The notes under the pieces are model-generated. The model had not been told where the DNA came from. It worked only from the letters and a program-made list of their open reading frames with translations, and made no database searches. The position numbers were made by a program, and so were the translations under genes. DNA of 41,436 nucleotides from an uncultured Trueperaceae bacterium (lineage in GTDB: Bacteria; Deinococcota; Deinococci; Deinococcales; Trueperaceae). The stretch is from assembly GCA_913057685.1 (NCBI GenBank), contig CAJXOA010000018.1:1-41436 (forward strand). Direction: 5' to 3'. Below are positions 35,221-41,436 of this stretch, in pieces (within the stretch, counting starts at the first letter, position 1; each line of letters opens with the position of its first letter).

Positions 35221-37467
35221 TCAGGCCTCCCCGTCCGAGGGCGTGCCCTCGTCGCTCGCGGCGGCGACGAGCGCCGCGTCCGCCTCGTCCACCTCGCCGC
35301 GCCGTCGGCGCCAAGCGGCGCGTTGGATCGGGTCGCTGAACCGCTCGGGCAGGAACCCGCGCGCGGCGATGAACAACACCACCAACGCGAGGATCATGTT
35401 GACGACGTCGCGCGTCAGGTCGGCGAAGGCGATCGACAGGGTCGACCCACCGTTCTTCAGGACCCCGAACAGGAACGCCGCCAGCACGATGCCGACGGGG
35501 TTGTTCCCCCCGAGCAACGCCACGGCGATCCCGTCGAACCCGTCGTTCGTCGGGAGCGACTGGCGCAAGGCGTAGTCCTCGAGCGCGCCCCCGAGCACGT
35601 AGTGCGTGGCGGTCAGGCCGGCGAACGCGCCGCTCATCGCCATCGCGACGACGGTGCTGCGGGCGATCGACGCACCGCCGTACTCCGCCGCCTTCGGCGC
35701 GTCGCCGACCGCCCGCAGTTCGTAGCCCCACTTCGTGCGGAACAAGAAGATCTGCATGAACACCGCCGCCCCGATCGCGATCAGGAACCCGGCGTTGAGG
35801 TTGCTGGGGGGCACCTCGAACGGCACGGCGCGCCACCCGAGGGCCCACCCGACGCCGTACGTCGCGGCGGCGGCGACGCCGGCCGCGAGGGCGCGCCGCG
35901 GCCAGGTCGCGAGGCCGATGCGCGCCCCGAGCGTCGCGCCCAGCACGAGCACCACCGCGGTCGCGGCGAGCGCCGCCCAGGCGGCGGCGTCGACGGTGGT
36001 CGCCGTCGAGCCGACCATCGTCGCGGGGTCGACCCCGAACGCGGCGGGGAGCTGCGGCAACCGCGCGGTCTCCTGCAGCGGAACCGACTTGGGGTCCGAC
36101 CCCTCGACCTTGAACGGGAGGTTCAGCGTCACCGGGCCGTCCCCGGCGCGGGGCAGCCCCGCAATGACCATCACGCCGAGCAACGCCACCGCCACGAGCG
36201 CCGCCGACCGCCGGGGGCTGCGGCCGGCCAACCGCCGGACGGGCCGCGCGAACGCCGCGAGGATCAGCACACCGGCGGCGATGCCGAGCGCGGTCAGGAT
36301 CCGCAGGGCGGAGGCGGCGAACACCGGGCTGGAGCTGAGGACGAACAACAACAGCGAGCTGGCGACGAAGTTCAGCAGGATCGTGTTGATGACCTCGTTC
36401 GCCCCGAAGCGGGCCTTCAGGAACCCGGGGAGGGCGCCCCACAAGCCGCCCCCGAGGGCGGCGGCGGCGACCGAGGCGGGCAGCACGAACCAGCCGGGAC
36501 CGGGCAGGTAGACGCCGGCGAACATCGCGAACAGCCCCCCGAGCACCATTTGGCCGGGCGCCCCGATGTTGAACAGGCCGGCCTTGAAGCCGAAGCCCAC
36601 GCCCAAGCCCGTGAAGATCAGCGGCGTCGCGAACTTCAGCGCTTCGGCGAAGCCTTCGAACGTCCCGAGCGACCCGGCGAAGAGCGTGTAGTAGGCGTAC
36701 CAGAGGGTATCGAGGCGCCCGGCGAGGTACGTGCGCCAGTCGTCCACCACCACCTCCCGCCCGATCGGCGTGGGTTGCAGCGCCAGGATCACGACGGCGG
36801 CGGCCGCGAGCGCCAAGAGGATGGCGGTCGCGGGCACGGCGGCGACGTCGATGACGCGCCGCACGAGGCGGTCCACGGCGGGGTGCAGCCGCACCCCGAA
36901 GGCGAACGCCAGCGCCCCGGAGAGGATCGCCAGGAACGCCGTGAGGCCGGGCGCCACCCCGCCGTACGGGAGGGTGCGGATGCGCACCCCGACCTGGAGC
37001 GCCTCGAGGCGCGACGTCTCGACCGGTTGCGCGTCGTACCGCGCGAGCAACGCCTCGAGCCCCTCGACGTCGGTGCGCCCCCCGGGGTCGGCGAGCGCCT
37101 CCTCCAGGGCGCCGCGCACCACGTCGCGCTGCGCCGCCTCGTACGCCCCGGCGTGCCGGTCGAGGCCGACGAGGGTCGTGGCGATCAGGACGGCGCCGGA
37201 CGCGATCCAGACCGCGCGGTGCGCGCGGCCGCGGATCGCCGCGCCCGCGCCGAGGCCGGCGAGGCCGAGCAGCGTCAGGCCGAGGACCGCCCCCTGGCCA
37301 GGCACGTCGACCGGGTCGGTGCGGCCGGTCAGGTCGACGACGCGGTCGGGGAGGAGCGTGAGGGCCGCGCGGGAGCCCGCTTCGCGCTCGAAGCTGGCCC
37401 AGGGGGCGAAGGCGACGGCGAGCAACGCAAGGAGCGCGAGGGCGGCGACGGTGATGCGTTCGGACAC
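35221..37467 (-). CDS. ABC transporter permease, nucleoside (NupP) type, strongly enlarged
   Basis: A 748-residue first permease of the same importer; YufP/NupP relatives are usually ~340-370 residues. Residues 1 to about 230 form an extra region with several membrane helices and a soluble segment (EEALADPGGRTDVEGLEALL). The canonical domain starts near 250 with EALKFATPLIFTGLGVGF and GLFNIGAPGQMVLGG (about 295). An added stretch of about 150 residues (roughly 400-560) carries helices and an extracytoplasmic loop with LPFKVEGSDPKSVPL. The domain then resumes with FRTKWGYELRAVGDAPKAAE (about 574) and GNNPVGIVLAAFLFG. The GTG follows TATCAT (37475-37480) by 7 nt. It heads a four-gene operon. 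Confidence 0.85.
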   Translation of the reverse strand: MSERITVAALALLALLAVAFAPWASFEREAGSRAALTLLPDRVVDLTGRTDPVDVPGQGAVLGLTLLGLAGLGAGAAIRGRAHRAVWIASGAVLIATTLVGLDRHAGAYEAAQRDVVRGALEEALADPGGRTDVEGLEALLARYDAQPVETSRLEALQVGVRIRTLPYGGVAPGLTAFLAILSGALAFAFGVRLHPAVDRLVRRVIDVAAVPATAILLALAAAAVVILALQPTPIGREVVVDDWRTYLAGRLDTLWYAYYTLFAGSLGTFEGFAEALKFATPLIFTGLGVGFGFKAGLFNIGAPGQMVLGGLFAMFAGVYLPGPGWFVLPASVAAAALGGGLWGALPGFLKARFGANEVINTILLNFVASSLLLFVLSSSPVFAASALRILTALGIAAGVLILAAFARPVRRLAGRSPRRSAALVAVALLGVMVIAGLPRAGDGPVTLNLPFKVEGSDPKSVPLQETARLPQLPAAFGVDPATMVGSTATTVDAAAWAALAATAVVLVLGATLGARIGLATWPRRALAAGVAAAATYGVGWALGWRAVPFEVPPSNLNAGFLIAIGAAVFMQIFLFRTKWGYELRAVGDAPKAAEYGGASIARSTVVAMAMSGAFAGLTATHYVLGGALEDYALRQSLPTNDGFDGIAVALLGGNNPVGIVLAAFLFGVLKNGGSTLSIAFADLTRDVVNMILALVVLFIAARGFLPERFSDPIQRAAWRRRRGEVDEADAALVAAASDEGTPSDGEA

Positions 37468-37528
37468 GGGGGGGATGATACCGGACGTCGCCGGTCGACC
37501 CGGCGAACGCACCGCGGACCGGGGGGCG

Positions 37529-38482
37529 TCAGCGGGGCTGCAGCCAGCGGGCGCGCAGCAGCGCCGCGAGCGCGGCGCGCCGCAATGCCCCCGGGGCGGC
37601 GGACGCGGCGCCCTCGGGGACGTCCGCGTCGTCGAGGCGGTGCCCGGCGCGGGTGACGGCGCGCCGCTGCCGCCGCTCGAGCGCCGCGAGGCGCGCGCGG
37701 TAGCGCGCGACGTCCTCGGGATCGACGGGCGTACGGCGGCCGTCCTCGACGTCGACCAGCTCGACCGCGTCGGGGGCGGGGTCGCGCTCGACCGGCGCGA
37801 GGGTGCGCAGCATCGCGAGGTGCGCGCCGCGCGCCCGCACGGCGCTCAGCAGCGGCGTGACCGGGCCGGCGTCGAGGCCGTCGCTCAGCACCAGCACCTG
37901 TTCGGTGCGACCGCGCCGCGGGGCGCGTGCGAGGCGCCGTGCGAGGCGCGCGAACGGACCGTCCACGGTCGCCGTATCCCTGCCCCCCGCGCCCGGGGTC
38001 CCCCCACGCGCCGCCTCCCCCTCGGCGCCGGCGGATGCGGGCTCGAGCTCGCGGAGCGCCACCAGGAAGCGCTCGACCGCGGCGTCCCCCCCGCGACCGG
38101 GGGTCGCGTCGACCGCCGGCCCGGACGCCCGCAGGAACGTCAGACGCCCCTCATCGCGGGCGGCGGGACGCAGGACCGTCGCGAGCGCCGCGAGCCACGC
38201 CGGCTTGCCGTGCAGCGCCATGCCGGCATCGTCGTCGAACAGCACCAGGACGTCCGCCGCGCGTTCGGCGTGGTAGGTGCGGGTCGTGAGGCGCCGCGTC
38301 CGGGCGTACGCCCGCCAATCGACGTGCCGCGGTTCGTCGCCGGGCTGGTAGGGGCGGGCGTCGAGGAACTCCAGCGACCCGCCCGCCGCGAGCGCCGTGC
38401 GTTCCCCCGCCCGCGCACCCCGCGCGGGGGTGACGAGGGCGTAGCGGGCGAGCTCCGCCGGGCTCGGTCCCGCGTCGCTCAC
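37529..38482 (-). CDS. DUF58 protein (MoxR partner, vWA-like)
   Basis: A 317-residue DUF58 protein. The diagnostic segment DARPYQPGDEPRHVDWRAYA (about residues 38-57) is present, then a von Willebrand A-like region (VLVLFDDDAGMALHG, then later QVLVLSDGLDAGPVTPLL) with an altered metal site. A Gly/Ala/Glu-rich insert (AGAEGEAARGGTPGAGGRD) splits it. The usual N-terminal membrane helices of DUF58 proteins are not seen, so it is the soluble short form. The GTG start overlaps the moxR stop by 4 nt. MoxR-DUF58 pairs act as chaperone-like systems for metal insertion or stress responses; the target is not visible. Confidence 0.87.
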   Translation of the reverse strand: MSDAGPSPAELARYALVTPARGARAGERTALAAGGSLEFLDARPYQPGDEPRHVDWRAYARTRRLTTRTYHAERAADVLVLFDDDAGMALHGKPAWLAALATVLRPAARDEGRLTFLRASGPAVDATPGRGGDAAVERFLVALRELEPASAGAEGEAARGGTPGAGGRDTATVDGPFARLARRLARAPRRGRTEQVLVLSDGLDAGPVTPLLSAVRARGAHLAMLRTLAPVERDPAPDAVELVDVEDGRRTPVDPEDVARYRARLAALERRQRRAVTRAGHRLDDADVPEGAASAAPGALRRAALAALLRARWLQPR

Positions 38483-39456
38483 GCGCCGGGCGCGACCTCG
38501 GGGACCCGCGCGACGAGGTCGCGCACGAGGTCGTCGACGTCGCGCCCCTCCACCTCCGCCTCGAACGACGGCAGCAGGCGGTGCCGGAGGGCGGGCGCCG
38601 CGGCGCGGCGGAGGTCGGCGTAGCGGACGTGCGGACGTCCCTCGAGCAGGGCGTAGCCCTTGCCGGCCAGCACCAACGCCTGCGCACCGCGCGGGCTCGC
38701 CCCCAAGCGAACGCCGGGCAGGTCGTGGCTGGCGTCGACGAGTCGCGCGGCGTAGTCGAGGCCCGCCCGAGCGATGGGCACCGCCCGCAGGCGCGCCTGG
38801 AGGTCGGCGAGGTCGGCGTGCGCCAGCACCGCCGCCGGGTCCGCCTCGACGTCGCCGGTCGTCGCGTCGAGCACGTCGACGAGGGTGGCGGGGTCGGGAC
38901 GGGGGACGATCAGTTTGAACAGGAACCGGTCGAGCTGCGCCTCGGGGAGGGGGTAGGTGCCCTCCATCTCGACGGCGTTCTGGGTGGCGAGCACGAGGAA
39001 CGGCTCGGGCAGGGCGTGCCGTTCGCCGGAGGCGGTGACGGCGTGCTCCTGCATCGCCTCGAGCAACGCCGACTGCGTCTTGGGGGTCGCGCGATTGATC
39101 TCGTCGGCGAGCAGGACGTTGCAGAAGATCGGGCCGGGCCGGAACTCGAACCGCCCACCGCCGTCCTCGAGGAAGACGCTGCTGCCGGTGACGTCGGCGG
39201 GCATCAGGTCGGGCGTGAACTGCACGCGCCCGAACGTCAGGTCGGTCGCGGCGGCGAAGGCCCGCACGAGGCGGGTCTTGCCGAGGCCGGGCGCCCCCTC
39301 GACGAGGACGTGCCCGCCGGCGAGGGCGGCGACGATCAGGTCGTCGACGAGGGCCTCCTGGCCCAACACCGCGGTCCGCAGCGCGGTGCGGAGCGCGTCG
39401 ACGGCGGGGGGTGCGGAGGCGGCATCGGACGCGGGGTCGCCGGGGGATTCGCTCAC
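38479..39456 (-). CDS. MoxR-family AAA+ ATPase
   Basis: A 325-residue AAA+ chaperone-like ATPase. Walker A EGAPGLGKT (about 55-63), Walker B VLLADEINRATPKTQSALLE (about 115-134), sensor-1 ATQNAVEMEGTYPLPEAQLD with the arginine RFLF (about 160-185), and the C-terminal AAA lid (VRLGASPRGAQALVLAGKGY) are as in MoxR. The GTG at 39456 follows TATCCT (39464-39469) by 7 nt, a leaderless start; the extended frame upstream is antisense to the GNAT gene. It is coupled to the DUF58 gene by a 4-nt overlap and diverges from the acetyltransferase. Confidence 0.93.
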   Translation of the reverse strand: MSESPGDPASDAASAPPAVDALRTALRTAVLGQEALVDDLIVAALAGGHVLVEGAPGLGKTRLVRAFAAATDLTFGRVQFTPDLMPADVTGSSVFLEDGGGRFEFRPGPIFCNVLLADEINRATPKTQSALLEAMQEHAVTASGERHALPEPFLVLATQNAVEMEGTYPLPEAQLDRFLFKLIVPRPDPATLVDVLDATTGDVEADPAAVLAHADLADLQARLRAVPIARAGLDYAARLVDASHDLPGVRLGASPRGAQALVLAGKGYALLEGRPHVRYADLRRAAAPALRHRLLPSFEAEVEGRDVDDLVRDLVARVPEVAPGA

Positions 39457-39496
39457 GCCGCCCAGGATACTCGCCCGTGCGCGTACACTCGGACGT

Positions 39497-40072
39497 ATGG
39501 AACTCGCCCACGGTCGCGTCCGCTTGCGACCCCTCTCCGCGCTTCGGCGGGACGACTGGCGGCGGGTGCACGCCCACTTTCGCGACCCGGAGATCGCGCA
39601 CCTCAACGGCACGCCCCCCAACCGCATGCCGCTGTGGTTGTTGCGGCGGGTCCTGAAGGCGGACGCGAGCCGCAGCGACCGGGCGACGTTCGGGATCTTC
39701 GACGAGCGCGACGCCTACGTCGGCACCGCGGAGCTGTACGACATCCAGCCCGACCGCGCGACGCTCGGCATCATCATCGGCGAACGCAGCCACTGGAACC
39801 GGGGCTACGGGCCCGAAGCGATGCACGCCCTGCTCGCGTACGCGTTCGAGGAGGTGGGCCTCGAGGTGGTGCGCCTCACGACGTTCGCGGACAACCCGCG
39901 GGCGCAGGCGGCGTTCAGGAAGGTGGGGTTCCGCGAGATCGAGCGGTTGCCCGCCCGCGAGGGGCGGACCGACGTCGTGATGACGTTGCGCCGTGAGGCG
40001 TGGCGGGCGGGCCGCACCGAACCCGCACCGCACGCCGCCGCTGCGCTTGACACCGCCCCCGCCGACGAGTAG
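39497..40072 (+). CDS. GNAT-family N-acetyltransferase (RimJ/RimL-like)
   Basis: A 191-residue acetyltransferase of the Acetyltransf_3 type. It starts MELAHGRVRLRPLSALRRDD, has the acetyl-CoA P-loop region IIIGERSHWNRGYGPEAMHA (about 94-113, a variant of R/Q-x-x-G-x-G/A), and ends with LTTFADNPRAQAAFRKVGF as in RimJ/RimL relatives. The substrate (protein N-terminus, amino acid or drug) is unknown. The ATG follows TACACT (39484-39489) by 7 nt. The last codons carry the -35 and -10 boxes of the tRNA-Lys promoter, and the TAG stop is part of that -10. The C-terminal 25 residues look unconserved. Confidence 0.88.
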   Translation: MELAHGRVRLRPLSALRRDDWRRVHAHFRDPEIAHLNGTPPNRMPLWLLRRVLKADASRSDRATFGIFDERDAYVGTAELYDIQPDRATLGIIIGERSHWNRGYGPEAMHALLAYAFEEVGLEVVRLTTFADNPRAQAAFRKVGFREIERLPAREGRTDVVMTLRREAWRAGRTEPAPHAAAALDTAPADE

Positions 40073-40075
40073 CAT
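40047..40075 (+). promoter_or_regulatory. Promoter of the tRNA-Lys/tRNA-Glu unit
   Basis: A perfect -35 TTGACA (40047-40052) is followed by exactly 17 bp and then TAGCAT (40070-40075). Transcription should start near 40082, about 11 nt before tRNA-Lys. The -35 and spacer lie inside the GNAT coding region and the -10 begins with its TAG stop codon. With the proximal rRNA promoter it is the best -35/-10 pair in the window. Confidence 0.8.
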
Positions 40076-40092
40076 CACGACTTGCTGACGTT

Positions 40093-40168
<76 letters not shown>

Positions 40169-40172
40169 GCTC

Positions 40173-40247
40173 GGCCCCTTCGACTAGCGGTTAGGTCACC
40201 ACCCTTTCAAGGTGGCGGCACGAGTTCGAATCTCGTAGGGGTCACCA
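40173..40247 (+). tRNA. tRNA-Glu (anticodon UUC)
   Basis: A 75-nt cloverleaf with encoded CCA. The acceptor GGCCCCT (40173-40179) pairs with AGGGGTC, with one G-U pair at position 2-71. The anticodon loop CTTTCAA (40204-40210) between CCACC and GGTGG has anticodon TTC at 40206-40208. The T-arm has GTTCGAAT. A strong terminator follows 4 nt after the CCA end. Confidence 0.96.
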
Positions 40248-40250
40248 GAT

Positions 40251-40283
40251 GCGAGGAGGCACGCGCCTCCTCGCTTCTTTTTT
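40251..40283 (+). terminator. Rho-independent terminator after tRNA-Glu
   Basis: A perfect 10-bp stem (gcgaggaggc / gcctcctcgc) with the loop acgc is followed by TTCTTTTTT. It is the only classical hairpin-plus-U-tract terminator I saw in the window, and it ends the two-tRNA transcript. Confidence 0.95.
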
Positions 40284-40334
40284 CGTTCGTTCGGGGGTCT
40301 CGCCCTGGACGCGCGCCCCCGCGCGAACCGCCGT

Positions 40335-40343
40335 TGGTATCCT
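40335..40343 (+). promoter_or_regulatory. Extended -10 promoter of tRNA-Val
   Basis: TGGTATCCT supplies the TGN extension and a TATCCT -10 (40338-40343), placing the start near 40350, about 25 nt before tRNA-Val. No good -35 lies 15-19 bp upstream, so the TGN extension may compensate. Confidence 0.5.
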
Positions 40344-40374
40344 GCACGCCGGCTCCGCGGCGGGAGGCCCGCGC

Positions 40375-40449
40375 GGGCGCTTAGCTCAGCGGTAGAGCGG
40401 CCGCCTTACAAGCGGTAGGTCGGCGGTTCGATCCCGTCAGCGCCCACCA
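40375..40449 (+). tRNA. tRNA-Val (anticodon UAC)
   Basis: A 75-nt cloverleaf with encoded CCA. The acceptor GGGCGCT (40375-40381) pairs with AGCGCCC (40439-40445), with discriminator A. The anticodon loop CTTACAA (40405-40411) has anticodon TAC at 40407-40409. The D-arm AGCTCAGCGGTAGAGC and the T-arm GTTCGAT are canonical. It is transcribed separately from the Lys-Glu pair. Confidence 0.97.
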
Positions 40450-40467
40450 GCCCGCCGTCGCACGTCG

Positions 40468-40492
40468 CGCCCCGCGCCCCCGGCGCGGGGCG
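40468..40492. terminator. GC-rich bidirectional hairpin between tRNA-Val and ABC permease
   Basis: A perfect 11-bp inverted repeat (cgccccgcgcc / ggcgcggggcg) with a 3-nt loop lies 18 nt after the tRNA-Val CCA. It directly abuts the stop codon of the convergent permease gene. There is no U-tract on either side; placement between convergent units supports a terminator role. Confidence 0.6.
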
Positions 40493-41263
40493 TCACTGCA
40501 CCAGCCGGACCCGCATGCGCCACACCGCGAACGCCAGCAGCAGCGACCCGAACGTCACGAGGTAGGCGACGTCGAGCGGCATCGAGCTGGCGTCGCCCCC
40601 CATCACGCCGCGCAGGAGTTGCACGCTGCGGTAGAGGGGGGTGGCCTCCGCGACGGCGGCGAGCGCCGGGGGGAAGCGTTCCGCGACGGGGAAGAAGATG
40701 TCGCTGAACAGGAACGACGGCGTGAGGAACAGCGTGAAGTAGTAACTGAACAGGTCGATGGTCGGCACGATCGACGTGAACGCCAGGCCGAGCGCCGCGA
40801 AGGCGAACCCGACCAGCGCGATCGCGCCGAGCGCCGCGATCAGGCGTGCGTCGAACGCCGTCCCGAAGGCGATCGTGACGAGCAGGAACACCCCGCCGTA
40901 GATCAGCGCGCGCGTCACCGCCCAGGCGGCCTCGCCGAGCGTGACGTCCTCGATGCCGACCGGCGTGGCGATCGTCGCGTCGTAGATGCGGCCGAAGTGC
41001 AGCTTCACGAAGACGTTGTAGGTCGTCTCGAACGACGCGCCGTTCATGGCCGCCGCCGCGATCAGGCCGGGGATGATGAAGCCCAGGTAGTCGCCCTCGA
41101 ACGCGCCGCCGGTGCTGACGTAGAAGCCGAGCCCCACGCCGAGGCCCAGCAGGTAGAACACCGGCTCGAAGAAGTTCGGGAGCAGCCCGTAGTACCAACG
41201 GTCGCGGTACACCCAGGCGTTGCGGAGCCACACCCGACCGATGCTGGCGAGGTGCCCCGTCAT
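40493..41263 (-). CDS. ABC-2 type transporter permease (NodJ/DrrB-like)
   Basis: A 256-residue permease with six membrane helices. It begins with a cytoplasmic arm (VWLRNAWVYRDRWYYGLLPN), then the ABC-2 features FEPVFYLLGLGVGLGFYV, the amphipathic coupling segment FVKLHFGRIYDATIATPVGI (about 85-104), and a C-terminal TPSFLFSDIFFPVAERFPPALAAVAEATPLYR stretch typical of the NodJ/DrrB branch. Such exporters move polysaccharides, lipids or drugs; the substrate is unknown. The ATG overlaps the stop of the upstream ATPase gene (ATGA), so the two form one transporter unit. Confidence 0.9.
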   Translation of the reverse strand: MTGHLASIGRVWLRNAWVYRDRWYYGLLPNFFEPVFYLLGLGVGLGFYVSTGGAFEGDYLGFIIPGLIAAAAMNGASFETTYNVFVKLHFGRIYDATIATPVGIEDVTLGEAAWAVTRALIYGGVFLLVTIAFGTAFDARLIAALGAIALVGFAFAALGLAFTSIVPTIDLFSYYFTLFLTPSFLFSDIFFPVAERFPPALAAVAEATPLYRSVQLLRGVMGGDASSMPLDVAYLVTFGSLLLAFAVWRMRVRLVQ

Positions 41264-41436
41264 TCGCGCAGTCCGTGGCCGGTGAGGCGCAGGAACAGGT
41301 CCTCGAGGTCCGCGGGCCGCACGAACGTCGCGTCCGGATGGGCGCCGTCGTCCAGGACGCGGCGGAGCGCCGCCGCGCCGTCGTCGACGAACACCGCGAC
41401 GCGCCCCCCGGACCGTTGCAGCGGCTCCCCCCCCCC
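41260..41436 (-). CDS. ABC transporter ATP-binding protein, C-terminal end only
   Basis: The last 58 codons and stop of a gene that enters from beyond the right end. The hand-translated end contains VAVFVDDGAAALRRVLDDG and RPADLEDLFLRLTGHGLRE, the usual C-terminus of DrrA/NodI-type ATPases (PSLEDVFLRLTG). No Walker or signature motif is inside the window, so the call rests on this tail and on the 4-nt overlap with the permease. The terminal run of ten C bases encodes Gly residues and may be unreliable. Confidence 0.8.
   Translation of the reverse strand, partial: GGGEPLQRSGGRVAVFVDDGAAALRRVLDDGAHPDATFVRPADLEDLFLRLTGHGLRE

Overview
The window is a high-GC (roughly 70% or more) bacterial chromosome segment. 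The organism is most likely a member of the Deinococcota (Deinococcus-Thermus), perhaps Trueperaceae-like. Three things point there: the Deinococcota-like first ~390 nt of a 16S rRNA gene, the gene set (DUF3084 protein, Cys-free FmdB-like protein, CrtI), and the many start codons that sit 5-8 nt after a TANNNT -10 box (leaderless mRNAs, well known in Deinococcus). This assignment is an inference and no database was consulted. The ends look like contig ends: the window opens inside 16S rRNA and closes in a run of C within an ABC ATPase gene.

Layout. 1-774: 5' part of a 16S gene (minus) with two tandem promoters, each followed by a 6-bp tetraloop hairpin and a boxA-like antitermination element inside a duplicated leader segment. 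775-4108: LPG-synthase-type membrane protein (minus), diverging from a Nif3-like / tmk / glutaminyl cyclase operon. 4139-11058: FmdB-like gene (minus), then a plus-strand operon of ABC ATPase, ABC permease, metH and an HD hydrolase. 11114-13420: HTH regulator diverging from an MFS transporter, whose 3' end overlaps a convergent 66-codon gene. 13560-17501 (minus): TetA-like MFS and sulfurtransferase, then hemolysin-III-like, a small membrane protein and MTHFR. 17711-19599 (plus): SPOUT rRNA methyltransferase, VOC protein, DUF2256 and DUF454.

19624-26224 (minus): DUF3084 coiled-coil membrane protein, LptB-like ATPase, and aceE-aceF with a structured leader. 26257-28763: MTA/SAH nucleosidase and a Lys/Arg/Glu-rich membrane protein (minus), diverging from a diaminopimelate decarboxylase-like gene. 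28831-32136 (plus): crtI, aldehyde dehydrogenase and an NTF2-like protein. 32148-37467 (minus): two nucleoside-type ABC permeases (the first very enlarged), malQ and a lipoprotein. 37529-40072: moxR and DUF58 (minus) diverging from a GNAT acetyltransferase. 40047-40492: tRNA-Lys, tRNA-Glu, a strong terminator, tRNA-Val and a GC-rich terminator. 40493-41436: ABC-2 permease and the C-terminus of its ATPase.

Most content is housekeeping: methionine/one-carbon metabolism (MetH, MTHFR, MTA/SAH nucleosidase), pyruvate dehydrogenase E1/E2, dTMP kinase, and envelope and transport functions. I saw no CRISPR array, insertion sequence, prophage or recognisable defence system. The most informative signals are regulatory: duplicated nut-like rRNA leaders, pervasive leaderless starts, divergent gene pairs sharing one -10 core, TAG stop codons doubling as -10 boxes, and a double-hairpin aceE leader. 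The less explained coding features are the enlarged permease, the 66-residue Arg-rich protein and the 199-residue charged membrane protein.
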